DNA from: Candidatus Peregrinibacteria bacterium GW2011_GWA2_33_10
GTDB lineage: Bacteria > Patescibacteriota > Gracilibacteria > UBA1369 > GWC2-33-13
DNA length: 64,000 bases
Direction of reading: 5' to 3'
NCBI GenBank assembly: GCA_000989565.1
Contig: LBOO01000010.1
Location: 1-64,000, forward strand
Part shown: piece by piece, positions 17,387 to 25,434 of the stretch
How positions within the stretch are numbered: position 1 is the stretch's first letter
How the letters are laid out: every line of letters starts with the position of its first letter
Made by a program: the position numbers and the translations under genes
Notes under the pieces: generated by a model
The model's input: the letters and a program-made list of their open reading frames with translations, nothing else
Database searches by the model: none
What the model was told of the DNA's origin: nothing

Positions 17387-18055
17387 TTATTTTTTCTCAT
17401 TCACTTTAAAATACTTTTTATATTTATCCAAGATCAACCAAATTAATATACAAATTAAGCCGAGTTCTATCAATAAATGAAAATATGTAGCGGTCGTGAA
17501 ACCAGAGATATTCGTTTTTAAATTATTTTTTTCTGAATTTTCTATTGTGAGAAATGTGTTTTCCCATTTTGAGTCTTTAATTGGATCATTTTTGATTTGC
17601 ATTTTAATTATTTGATTTTTATCAAAGCTGAGTTTTTGGGTTCCGTTACCTTTTAGAGTAAAGAGAAATTTAATCAGAGTGCCTGATCCCGTGATCATTT
17701 TATCTCCTCTTTTCAGTGAAATTCCGGTGATTAAGCGACCTTCATTTTTTTTGTTATCTACGAGGTAAATAGGATCTGTACTTTGTTCAAAAAAGTTTCC
17801 GACTTTATATTTTTCATATTTTAAAATTTTTGGATCATAGAGGAAATCAAATACTGCCGCAAAAATTTCTTCCGTGAATTTATTGGCTATGATTTTTATT
17901 TCCAATTGTTGGTCATTTACTTTTTGGTAATCGATATAGATGGTTTTTGGTTGGTCTAAGTTGGAAAAATTCGGATTTAAGCTAAGGGTCGGATCAGCGG
18001 AGGTGGTTTGGGTGAAGAAGAGGGTTAGAAGGAGAATTAATAAGAGTTTTTTCAT
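17387..18055 (-). CDS. Cell-surface cohesin-domain protein with C-terminal membrane anchor
   Basis: The 222-residue protein has a signal peptide (1-20, ending TTSA), one cohesin-like domain (about 35-160) and a C-terminal TM (about 188-208) with a basic tail. The cohesin features are VFDFLYDPKILKYEKYKVGNFFEQ and GRLITGISLKRGDKMITGSGTLIKFLFTLKGNG, matching the family pattern YDP-x-x-L ... G-x-L-x-x-x-x-F. Cohesins bind dockerins with high affinity in cellulosomes. The next gene upstream (18240-19733) carries a dockerin, so this protein could tether it to the membrane. Function in this organism is inference; the domain call is strong. Confidence 0.8.
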   Translation of the reverse strand: MKKLLLILLLTLFFTQTTSADPTLSLNPNFSNLDQPKTIYIDYQKVNDQQLEIKIIANKFTEEIFAAVFDFLYDPKILKYEKYKVGNFFEQSTDPIYLVDNKKNEGRLITGISLKRGDKMITGSGTLIKFLFTLKGNGTQKLSFDKNQIIKMQIKNDPIKDSKWENTFLTIENSEKNNLKTNISGFTTATYFHLLIELGLICILIWLILDKYKKYFKVNEKK

Positions 18056-18083
18056 AAGGATGAGGGGATTAGGATGTGTAATG

Positions 18084-18151
18084 ATTCGTAATTCGTAATC
18101 CGTAAAAAATTTTATTATAAAAATACTATTTACGGATTACGAATTACGAAT
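18084..18151. repeat. (GTAATTC)n large perfect palindrome, locus 3
   Basis: Two 23-base arms (18084-18106 and 18129-18151) are exact reverse complements, with a 22-base AT-rich loop. The arms are built of GTAATTC/GTAATCC units, and the right arm continues for one more unit. It separates the cohesin and dockerin genes. Confidence 0.85.
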
Positions 18152-18184
18152 TACGAATTATTAAAGCTTACCTCACTCGCCACT

Positions 18185-18212
18185 CCCCCCCTTCTTAATT
18201 CGAAGGAGGGGG
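18185..18212 (-). terminator. GC-rich hairpin downstream of the dockerin gene
   Basis: A C-run followed by CTTC pairs with GAAGGAGGGGG around the loop TTAATTC, one mismatch or bulge. It is the only strongly GC-rich stretch nearby and lies about 30 bases after the dockerin-gene stop. No T-run is evident, so a terminator role is tentative. Confidence 0.45.
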
Positions 18213-18239
18213 CGGTGAAATGAAGTGAATGATATATTA

Positions 18240-19733
18240 TTAATAAGTTGTCGCCCAATTCGCGGCCATTTCCACTAAATCTAAGCCGTCTACTCTTGAG
18301 TCATAATTCAGGTCTGCCAAGGGGTTATATTTGCTGTCGGTTTTTGCCGCACCAAATGAGCGGGCAAGTTTGTCCAAGTCTCGTCCATCGACTCGGTCCG
18401 ACCTATCAATATCTCCTTTTATTCCACGTGTTTCTGTGATGTTTACTTCTTGACCGGTTGAAGTCATATCGCCTTTTACGCTGATAATTTTGTAATCGTA
18501 TTGAGTTCCCGGAATTATATTTGAGTCATCAGAATAATTTGTTTTTTCAGTTGAAGCGATTTCTTCGAATTTGCCATCGGAACTTTTACGATAAATTTTG
18601 TACGCATCGACTTCCTGAGTTGGAGCATTCCAGGTTAATAGGAATGTATATCTTTTTTCTCCGACTGATGCTTGTAAATTTTGTATTTCCAGAGGAGCGG
18701 TTTGGTCGTTTTCTACAACCGTAATAGAGGTATTGGCAAATTCCGCAACTATATCCTCATTTTGAGAGGAGGCAAAGCTGTCATTGTTTATATTCAACTC
18801 CGCTTTTTGCCCCGGATCACCTATTACTTTAAATTTAACCGTGAACAATGAACCTTCGTCGGCAGTATTTGTTTCGGTTGGCTTGTCTGTTCTGGCCTCT
18901 CCAATGATAATTCTTCCTTGTTTGCCGTTTTCAAGTCCTGATTGGAAATAAGTTGTGAAATTTCCGTTGTTGTTCAGATAAGATCCTTTTACGGATTCAC
19001 TGTATTCTAAAATTTTGGGATCGTAATTAAGGGAAATTCCGTAAGAAAATAATTCCTCGGTGCCTTTAATTTTACCTTCTATAACCAAATTGGAATTTTT
19101 CGCGGGAGAGGTTGTGTTTGGCGCGAGATATATTTTTGTTATTTCATTTTCAGCATAAGAAACAGAGTTTTTTGTTCCCGGGGTTCCGATTATGCTGGAA
19201 TCGGCGCTTGACACGCTGCCGTTTCCGGCTATGGCGCTGCTCCAATTAGTGCTTAAATCTCCACTTAAAGTCGGATCGATTTTTTCCATTGTTGATTTTT
19301 TGCTTCCGTCTCCGGCGAACCATGCGCCTCCCGTACTGTTTACCGTATCAACGATGATACCGTCTTTATTTTTCAAAACCAATTTATCGCCGCTGTTGGC
19401 GAGAGATAAATTAATGACAATTCCAGCGTCGTAGTTTTTTACTGCTGACGCGCTATCCTCAATTACAAAGTAACTGTTAGCTTTAATTGTTCCTGAAGTA
19501 ATTTCATAGATAGATGTTTCGTCATCTTCAATTGTCCAACCGGTAAGGTCAATATCAGAGGTTGAATTGTTATAAAGCTCAATCCATTCATCATTGCTGG
19601 AATCCGAACTTCCGGCCCATGCGATTTCATTAATAACTATTGTTGTTGACGCGGCGGAGGCGAGATTCAAGAATGGCGAAAGCACAAAATTGGCTATGAG
19701 CGCCACAAGAATCAGAATTTTTTTCTTGTTCAT
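18240..19733 (-). CDS. Secreted LTD-cohesin-Fn3-dockerin protein
   Basis: The 497-residue protein has a signal peptide (1-27). A lamin-tail domain follows (about 30-150: INEIAWAGSSDSSNDEWIEL, LTGWTIEDDE). Next is a cohesin-like domain (about 200-335: GISLNYDPKILEYSESVKGSYL, GRIIIGEARTD, GSLFTVKFKVIG), an Fn3 domain (about 345-440: LTWNAPTQEVDAYKIYRKS) and a C-terminal type-I dockerin. The dockerin has two calcium repeats, GDIDRSDRVDGRDLDKLA and ADLNYDSRVDGLDLVEMA; the second has every Ca ligand, the first has Ser at ligand position 5. Having both cohesin and dockerin makes it an adaptor scaffoldin in form. Its partner is probably the membrane cohesin next door. No glycosidase domain is present. 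Confidence 0.85.
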   Translation of the reverse strand: MNKKKILILVALIANFVLSPFLNLASAASTTIVINEIAWAGSSDSSNDEWIELYNNSTSDIDLTGWTIEDDETSIYEITSGTIKANSYFVIEDSASAVKNYDAGIVINLSLANSGDKLVLKNKDGIIVDTVNSTGGAWFAGDGSKKSTMEKIDPTLSGDLSTNWSSAIAGNGSVSSADSSIIGTPGTKNSVSYAENEITKIYLAPNTTSPAKNSNLVIEGKIKGTEELFSYGISLNYDPKILEYSESVKGSYLNNNGNFTTYFQSGLENGKQGRIIIGEARTDKPTETNTADEGSLFTVKFKVIGDPGQKAELNINNDSFASSQNEDIVAEFANTSITVVENDQTAPLEIQNLQASVGEKRYTFLLTWNAPTQEVDAYKIYRKSSDGKFEEIASTEKTNYSDDSNIIPGTQYDYKIISVKGDMTSTGQEVNITETRGIKGDIDRSDRVDGRDLDKLARSFGAAKTDSKYNPLADLNYDSRVDGLDLVEMAANWATTY

Positions 19734-19839
19734 TTTATTGATATTAAGATTTTCAAGTGATTTTGCGCAAAATCGAGGCCATTATAAAAAACAAAAATTA
19801 AAAAATTCTAAAAAAATTATTAAATCTCTACAAATTTAA

Positions 19840-19868
19840 TTGACTTTTTACAGATTATTTTTTATAGT
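19840..19868 (+). promoter_or_regulatory. Promoter for rpsT
   Basis: TTGACT, 17 bases, TATAGT, ending 38 bases before the rpsT ATG. Near-consensus sigma-70 type. Confidence 0.65.
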
Positions 19869-19906
19869 TAGCAAGCTAATTTATCAGTTTACTAACAAAA
19901 AATCTC

Positions 19907-20176
19907 ATGCCGATAACGAAATCCGCCAAAAAAGCCGCTAAGCAATCTCTTGTTAAACAGCGCAGAAATTATGCTACAAGAACCAGATATAAAGATAGTA
20001 TCAAAAAATTGAATAGAGCCGCAAAAACTGAAACTGAAGGGAAAAATGTGCAGGAATTATTAAGTAAAGCCTATTCGGAAATTGATAGAGCGGTTAAAAA
20101 GAAAATTTTACATAAGAATACTGCCGCGAGAAGGAAGGCGAATGTTGCGAAGGCGGTTAATGGGAAAAAGGCGTAG
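19907..20176 (+). CDS. rpsT: 30S ribosomal protein S20
   Basis: An early-binding 16S rRNA protein. The 89 residues are highly basic and match the S20 pattern: [30 protein letters not shown] at the N-terminus, and [25 protein letters not shown] at the C-terminus. Normal length, single-gene unit with its own promoter. Confidence 0.95.
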   Translation: MPITKSAKKAAKQSLVKQRRNYATRTRYKDSIKKLNRAAKTETEGKNVQELLSKAYSEIDRAVKKKILHKNTAARRKANVAKAVNGKKA

Positions 20177-20207
20177 GTTGGGATTGACAGAGAATATAGT
20201 AGAATTA

Positions 20208-21434
20208 TTATATTCTTTTAATTAATTCCTCACTTATCTCCAAATTCAATCTGTTCTCATTCATTCTTCCAATTAATAATCCCGCGTATTTTACGTAGGG
20301 TAGATTTAGTTTGTCTAAGAATTTCGGTTGTAGCCAATATTCGTTTTTGAATTGGGCGATTTTAAGATTTTCCGGAATTTTGAATTCTTTGCCAATGATT
20401 TTAGTGATCTTTTTTTGTATTATAAGTGAATTTTTTGCATCCAAGTTTTTCCAGTTTTCAGATTTTGAAGGTTTTTGATGTGAATTAAATTTTTCTTTTT
20501 CGATTTTTATGGGAGAGTCTTCTGTTTTTACAATTTTAGCGACAAAAAAACCATTGGTATTCAAATAAAATGGCCATATTCTGATACATTTGTTAAAATT
20601 CGAATTTTCTTTACTGATTCCCGGGAATTCAGTTATTTTTGTGATTTTCAATTTGGCGTTTTGAGGGAATTTTTTTAATAAATAATCCACTACTCCCTCA
20701 TTTTCATCGTACGATAAAGCGCAGGTGGAATAAACCAACGTTCCGCCTTTTTTTAAAGCCTGAAACGCATTGGTTAAAATTCTTTGTTGTCTTTTCGCGT
20801 TAAATTTAATTAGTGAATAATTGAAGTTTTTTATTATACTCAAGCCACGTTCGCGCATTCCCTCGCCGGAGCATGGCGCGTCGATCAAGATTTTATCGAA
20901 TTTATTCGTCATATTTTTGGCAAAAAAGCTGGAATCATATGTTGTTACAATAACATTTGAGAGTCCATATTTTTTTAATTGGAGACACAGCAGAGTGCTG
21001 CGTTTTTTCTCGACTTCATTGGCAATTATGTTAACGTTGTTTCTCACTAGATTGGAAATGTGTATTGTTTTGCCGCCGGGAGCTGAACACATATCCAAAA
21101 TCAATTCATCTTTCTTAGGTTCCAAAATTTCTGATGGAATCATAGATGCGGAATCCTGTAGGTAATAAAGACCTTGCTCGTTTTCCGGCAAAGCGCCTAA
21201 AGATTTTAAATTTTCCGGAAGTTTATAATAAAATCCGATTTTTGACCAAGACACGGGAGAAATTTGGATATTATTTTTCTTTGCAAATTGAAGAAATTCT
21301 TTGTTTGTATATAAAGAAGTGTTTACGCGAAGAGATTTATTTGTAGGGACTTCAAGTGTTTGAAGGAGTTTTTCGTAAGATTCGGGATCGAGATATTGAT
21401 TGTAATAATCGGAGAATGATGGGTGTTTAGGCAT
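20208..21434 (-). CDS. NOL1/NOP2/Sun (RsmB/RsmF)-family rRNA m5C methyltransferase
   Basis: Predicted SAM-dependent cytosine-C5 methyltransferase of rRNA. In the 408-residue protein the SAM site is ILDMCSAPGGKTIHIS (about 113-128). The motif-IV Cys is in ILIDAPCSGEGMRERG and the catalytic Cys in VYSTCALSYDENEGVVDYLL. The N-terminus SLRVNTS is typical. The C-terminal part (NGFFVAKIVK then a PUA-like region with QFKNEYWLQPKFL and KYAGLLIGRM) is like RsmF. Convergent with rpsT. Exact rRNA target not assignable. Confidence 0.9.
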   Translation of the reverse strand: MPKHPSFSDYYNQYLDPESYEKLLQTLEVPTNKSLRVNTSLYTNKEFLQFAKKNNIQISPVSWSKIGFYYKLPENLKSLGALPENEQGLYYLQDSASMIPSEILEPKKDELILDMCSAPGGKTIHISNLVRNNVNIIANEVEKKRSTLLCLQLKKYGLSNVIVTTYDSSFFAKNMTNKFDKILIDAPCSGEGMRERGLSIIKNFNYSLIKFNAKRQQRILTNAFQALKKGGTLVYSTCALSYDENEGVVDYLLKKFPQNAKLKITKITEFPGISKENSNFNKCIRIWPFYLNTNGFFVAKIVKTEDSPIKIEKEKFNSHQKPSKSENWKNLDAKNSLIIQKKITKIIGKEFKIPENLKIAQFKNEYWLQPKFLDKLNLPYVKYAGLLIGRMNENRLNLEISEELIKRI

Positions 21435-21567
21435 GAGTGAAAGAATTGGTGATTTTTGATTAGAAAATTAGGAAGATTCATTTTGAAGTATAACCATTTC
21501 CCATTGATTTTTCATCTAATTATTTTTAATATAAGCAGGACGTTTGTAATTCGTTCGTTTACAATTA

Positions 21568-21643
21568 GGGCCTGTAGCTCAGGGGTTAGAGCAGTCGGCT
21601 CATAACCGATTGGTCGTTGGTTCAATTCCAACCAGGCCCACCA
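21568..21643 (+). tRNA. tRNA with CAT anticodon, probably tRNA-Ile2 or elongator Met
   Basis: A 76-base cloverleaf with encoded CCA. The acceptor GGGCCTG pairs with CAGGCCC, the D-stem is GCTC/GAGC, the anticodon loop is CTCATAA, the T-stem GTTGG/CCAAC with TTCAATT loop. The G1-C72 pair and anticodon stem exclude an initiator. The TTGGTCG-TTGGTTCAA section resembles tRNA-Ile(CAU), which needs lysidine. Choosing between Ile2 and Met needs TilS-determinant analysis. Confidence 0.93.
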
Positions 21644-21800
21644 TTCTTCGCTCGCTATGTTGATAATTATAGTTTAGAGCTTGGAAGATGGATTTTTAGA
21701 ATTTTTAAGGTTTTTTATATGGCAGTGGAACTTAATAAAACTTTTTTTTAAAAAAGGCAATATTTGTGGAAATGCACGGGAAAGTTGAATTTAAACGGCT

Positions 21801-21868
21801 TGTAATCCGTAAAAAGAATAAATTAATATTAAAAATTTTCAATTTACAAATTACGAATTACGGGTTAC
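21801..21868. repeat. (GTAATTC)n palindromic repeat, locus 4, in a 350-base gene-free gap
   Basis: The left part TGTAATCCGTAAA and the right part TTTACAAATTACGAATTACGGG-TTAC (21843 onward) are imperfect complements around an AT-rich loop. The gap 21644-21994 between the tRNA and asnS holds nothing else I can recognise. An 82-codon frame there is read through the repeat and is not a credible gene. Confidence 0.65.
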
Positions 21869-21994
21869 TAGTAAGATTTATTTATTCAAAGCGAAAATCG
21901 GATGATCCAAAACTCACAATTTGGAATTCAATTTACTTTTCTGCCTTTTCTCTGCTAATATTTTTGTGGTTTTTAATTATTGATTTTTTATTTT

Positions 21995-23293
21995 ATGAAA
22001 CATCAGGTTATTGATATTAAAAATGCGAAAAATTTTGTTGGAGAAGGCGTGACTGTGCGAGGGTGGCTTTATAATAAGAGGGAAAGCGGGAAAATTATTT
22101 TTTTGGAGATTAGGGACGGGAGCGGAACCATTCAAGGAATTGTCCATCAACCTTCCGTTGGCGATGAACTTTTTGAGAAAGCTAAAATTTTGACTATGGA
22201 ATCTTCAGTGATAGTGAGCGGAACAATTAATAAGCATCCTAAGTTGGATGATGTTTATGAACTCGCTGTTTCCGATATTGAAATTATTCAATTGGTTACT
22301 GATGAATATCCGATTTCAAAGAAAGAGCATGGACCTGAATTTTTGCTAGACAACAGACATTTGTGGCTTAGGTCTTCTAAACAGAGAGCGATTCAAGTTG
22401 TCAGGGACTCCATTATTCATGCCATTTATGATTTTTTCAGAGCGGAAGGTTTCACAAAAATAGACGCTCCGATTTTGACTCCGAATGCTTGCGAGGGGAC
22501 GACTGATCTTTTTGAAATTGATTATTTCGGCAAACCGGCTTATTTAACGCAAAGCGGACAACTTTATTTGGAAGCGGCGATTTTCAGTGTTGGAAAATGT
22601 TATGATTTTGGTCCTGTATTCAGAGCGGAAAAATCAAAAACTCGCCGTCATTTAAATGAATTTTGGATGATGGATGCGGAAATGCCGTTTTGTGATCAAA
22701 AAATGAATGAAAATATTCAAGAGGATTTGCTTTGTTCGATTGTTGAATATGTATTGAAAAACAATAAAAAAGAATTGGAAATACTTGAAAGAGATACTGC
22801 CGAGCTTTATAATTTGAAACGGCCTTTTCATAGAATGAAACATAAAGATGCCGTCAAAAAAATGAAAGAGTTGGGGCTTTCTGCGGAATATGATGACGAT
22901 TTCGGCGCGGAAGCGGAAATTGAATTCGCCAATAGTTTTGACAGACCTGTTTTTATTGAAGATTATCCGGCAAAAGTGAAAGCATTTTACATGAAACGAG
23001 CGGAAGATGATGCTGATAAAGCACGATGCGCGGATTTGCTTGTACCGGGGTTGGGAGAGATTTTCGGCGGTTCGCAACGCGAAGATGATTATGAGATTCT
23101 TTTAGGAAGAATCAAAGAACATAATTTGCCTGTTGAACCTTTTAATTGGTATTTGGATTTGAGAAAATTCGGCTCAGTCCCCCACTCCGGATTCGGTTTG
23201 GGACTGGAAAGGGTTGTTTCTTGGATTTGCGGAACTTCGCATGTGAGAGAGACAATTCCGTTTCCGAGGGTTTTGAATAGGGTGAGTCCTTAG
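21995..23293 (+). CDS. asnS: Asparaginyl-tRNA synthetase
   Basis: Class II synthetase charging tRNA-Asn. Start taken at 21995 (MKHQVIDIKNAKNF, 432 residues); five codons upstream are open but unlikely. The OB-fold has VTVRGWLYNKRESGKIIFLEIRDGSG. Motif 2 is FGPVFRAEKSKTRRHLNEFWMMDAE and motif 3 is GFGLGLERVVSWICG. The C-terminus HVRETIPFPRVLNR is typical of AsnRS. A diverged copy of the last 50 codons lies 5 kb downstream (28395-28544), so the 3' end may mark an insertion boundary. Confidence 0.96.
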   Translation: MKHQVIDIKNAKNFVGEGVTVRGWLYNKRESGKIIFLEIRDGSGTIQGIVHQPSVGDELFEKAKILTMESSVIVSGTINKHPKLDDVYELAVSDIEIIQLVTDEYPISKKEHGPEFLLDNRHLWLRSSKQRAIQVVRDSIIHAIYDFFRAEGFTKIDAPILTPNACEGTTDLFEIDYFGKPAYLTQSGQLYLEAAIFSVGKCYDFGPVFRAEKSKTRRHLNEFWMMDAEMPFCDQKMNENIQEDLLCSIVEYVLKNNKKELEILERDTAELYNLKRPFHRMKHKDAVKKMKELGLSAEYDDDFGAEAEIEFANSFDRPVFIEDYPAKVKAFYMKRAEDDADKARCADLLVPGLGEIFGGSQREDDYEILLGRIKEHNLPVEPFNWYLDLRKFGSVPHSGFGLGLERVVSWICGTSHVRETIPFPRVLNRVSP

Positions 23294-23320
23294 GTTAATT
23301 GATCTAGAAAATTTCATCAG

Positions 23321-24358
23321 TTAAAAATCAAAACAGTTATCAGTAGTATTAATTTTTTGACAATCTATTACCATACTTGGTCTGAATTTATCATAAGTAA
23401 TACCCTTTTCATCTAAATTTTCTGATCTGGTTTTGTGGGAACTTGACTTCTCTAAAAATATTTGTATTTGGTTATCTCTCCAGCCTGCAATTAACACATC
23501 AGTCTTTAAAGGAAAAGCACTCCATCTATTATATATTGAATATCTAAACTCATTATCAATAAATTCCAATACTGAGAAATTTTTGTCTTTATCTAATGGT
23601 GGTAGTTCTTTTAATATTCTATCCAATTGCATCAAACCATATCTCTTTATATTCGGTAGTCGAGTTTTTGTAGCATATCTTGCTTTTATACGCTGGTAGA
23701 AGAGATCTAAATTAAGCGGAGTAGCTTTGAGATCATTAATTGTTTTTAAACCAAATCCTGGGAAAGTTTCACTAAAAGTTCTATCATATGGTTCTTCAGT
23801 TATTTCAATTGCTACTTTCCATCCTGTTATTTTTGTAAATAAATTTTCTAAATTAATATCTTTTTCAATACTTGATAGCATACCTATATTTCTATCTGAA
23901 AATAAACTATTTCCAGTAGTCAACTTTTGATTATTAACAGTTTCCAGAAAGCATTTGTTTGATATAATCGGTTCTAAAAGAATTAATTTATTTTTAACAC
24001 TGTCTTTTAAAAAATTTATAAAACTTTTTTGTCCATTTTTTATAAATAATTTTAATATGTCTTCAATTTTGGGAGGAGCAACGTTACCATCTTTTTCCAT
24101 ATTTTGAGACCATAGCCCTCCGGCTTCCAATAATTTTATACTATTTTTATATCCGATTATAGGATCATTTAATAATTCCTTTAAATAGCGGGCCGTTTGT
24201 GAATCTAATTCAACGTCTTGAGGATCATTAATTATGTTTTGCATTCTTTTTGCAAAATCAGATGAGGTATCTTCTGCAAATTGCATTTCGTTTGCAAGAC
24301 TTGAATCTTTTGTATCTCCTTCTAATTCTGAAAATCTTTCTTTAAGTTCATTTGTCAT
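23321..24358 (-). CDS. Unknown protein next to asnS
   Basis: The 345-residue protein is not recognised. It is soluble-looking, without signal or TM. The N-terminal 60 residues are acidic and low in structure. The middle is helical (EDILKLFIKNGQKSFINFLKDSVKNK), and the C-terminal half includes GWKVAIEITEEPYDRTFSETFPGFGLK and KRYGLMQLDRILKELPPLD. It lies convergent with asnS and divergent from the TrmB-type gene at 24569 over a 210-base gap, so that regulator may control it. First gene of the putative island. Confidence 0.6.
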   Translation of the reverse strand: MTNELKERFSELEGDTKDSSLANEMQFAEDTSSDFAKRMQNIINDPQDVELDSQTARYLKELLNDPIIGYKNSIKLLEAGGLWSQNMEKDGNVAPPKIEDILKLFIKNGQKSFINFLKDSVKNKLILLEPIISNKCFLETVNNQKLTTGNSLFSDRNIGMLSSIEKDINLENLFTKITGWKVAIEITEEPYDRTFSETFPGFGLKTINDLKATPLNLDLFYQRIKARYATKTRLPNIKRYGLMQLDRILKELPPLDKDKNFSVLEFIDNEFRYSIYNRWSAFPLKTDVLIAGWRDNQIQIFLEKSSSHKTRSENLDEKGITYDKFRPSMVIDCQKINTTDNCFDF

Positions 24359-24568
24359 GTTATTTTTTTTAAATTTTAGCGGTCTCTAATATTTATTAAT
24401 TTTGGCTTTATGTAAAGTAAATCCTGCCAACAGACTTTTGTTGTCATTCATGAATTATGTTATAAAATAAAGAAATTTTTGTATTTAGAATTACATTTTC
24501 AATCTTGCTTTTTGAAATTAGAGAATTTATATTACTTTCTTAAATTTAAATCTGAAATTTAGTTTTAT

Positions 24569-25420
24569 ATGATTAGAAACCTACTGAAAAAATTGAACCT
24601 TAAGGAAAAAGAAATTGAAGCTTATTTAACATTATTGGAATTTGGGATGCAACCTGCTTCTATAGTCGCGAAGAAAATTGATTTGCCAAGAAGCAGTACT
24701 CAATTTATTTTGGAAGGCTTAGCGAATAAAAATTTTGTTCGTAAAACCGTTAAAAATAATATAACTCAGTACTTGGCTGAAAAAACCGGAAATATTAAGT
24801 TGATTTTTGAAAAGCAAAAAGAAAAATATATGGATAATTATAACAAGCACATCAATGATCTGGATGCTCTTTCTCCTTTGTTAATGAAATATGAAAATAA
24901 TAATTTTCTTTTCCCCAAGATTGAAATTTATGAAGGAGTTAAAGGTGTTGCCAAGTCTTTTGTGAACTTTTATGAAGGTATTCCCGAGAGAGAAATTGTA
25001 TATGATTTTGTTTCTCCGGCTCCTTTGGAATCAGAAATGTTACGTCGAGAGCTTGGAGATACTATCACTGCCCGAATAAGCAAAAAAATTTTTTCTTATA
25101 CTTTGGTTAATCCTTGCGAAGATGCTGTCAGATTAAAAATTTTGGATGACAAGCAGTATAGAATAACTAAAATGAGCTTTGAAAAAGTATTGGATTCGAT
25201 TACTTCGGAAATTTTAATTTATAAAAATAAGTTTCTTTGTATGTCCGGTTCAAAAGATGGGATTATTTCAACCATTATTATTAATAAAGACATAGCCCTT
25301 ATGCATCGAGCGATTTTTGAAATGGCTTGGCAGCAGGCAATCAAGGATGATGAGAAGATTTGCAAAAGGAAATCCATTCAGGATCTGTTTAAAAAATTAA
25401 AGGGAATTAGAAATTATTAA
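24569..25420 (+). CDS. TrmB-type transcriptional regulator
   Basis: The 283-residue protein has a TrmB winged helix at about 1-70: LNLKEKEIEAYLTLLEFGMQPASIVAKKIDLPRSSTQFILEGLANKNFV. A coiled linker (about 75-105) and a larger alpha/beta effector part follow (VYDFVSPAPLESEML, ISTIIINKDIALMHRAIFEM), as in TrmB proteins sensing sugars or other ligands. It is a paralogue of the 35118-35888 regulator. Gene order suggests control of the divergent 23321-24358 gene or of the convergent NACHT gene; this is inference. Confidence 0.8.
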   Translation: MIRNLLKKLNLKEKEIEAYLTLLEFGMQPASIVAKKIDLPRSSTQFILEGLANKNFVRKTVKNNITQYLAEKTGNIKLIFEKQKEKYMDNYNKHINDLDALSPLLMKYENNNFLFPKIEIYEGVKGVAKSFVNFYEGIPEREIVYDFVSPAPLESEMLRRELGDTITARISKKIFSYTLVNPCEDAVRLKILDDKQYRITKMSFEKVLDSITSEILIYKNKFLCMSGSKDGIISTIIINKDIALMHRAIFEMAWQQAIKDDEKICKRKSIQDLFKKLKGIRNY

Positions 25421-25434
25421 TATAATTCTTTTAA

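Noticed and set aside
21766..22014. 82-codon plus-strand frame between the tRNA and asnS
   Set aside because: It is read through the palindromic repeat (NLQITNYG-type translation), overlaps the asnS start and has no conserved feature.
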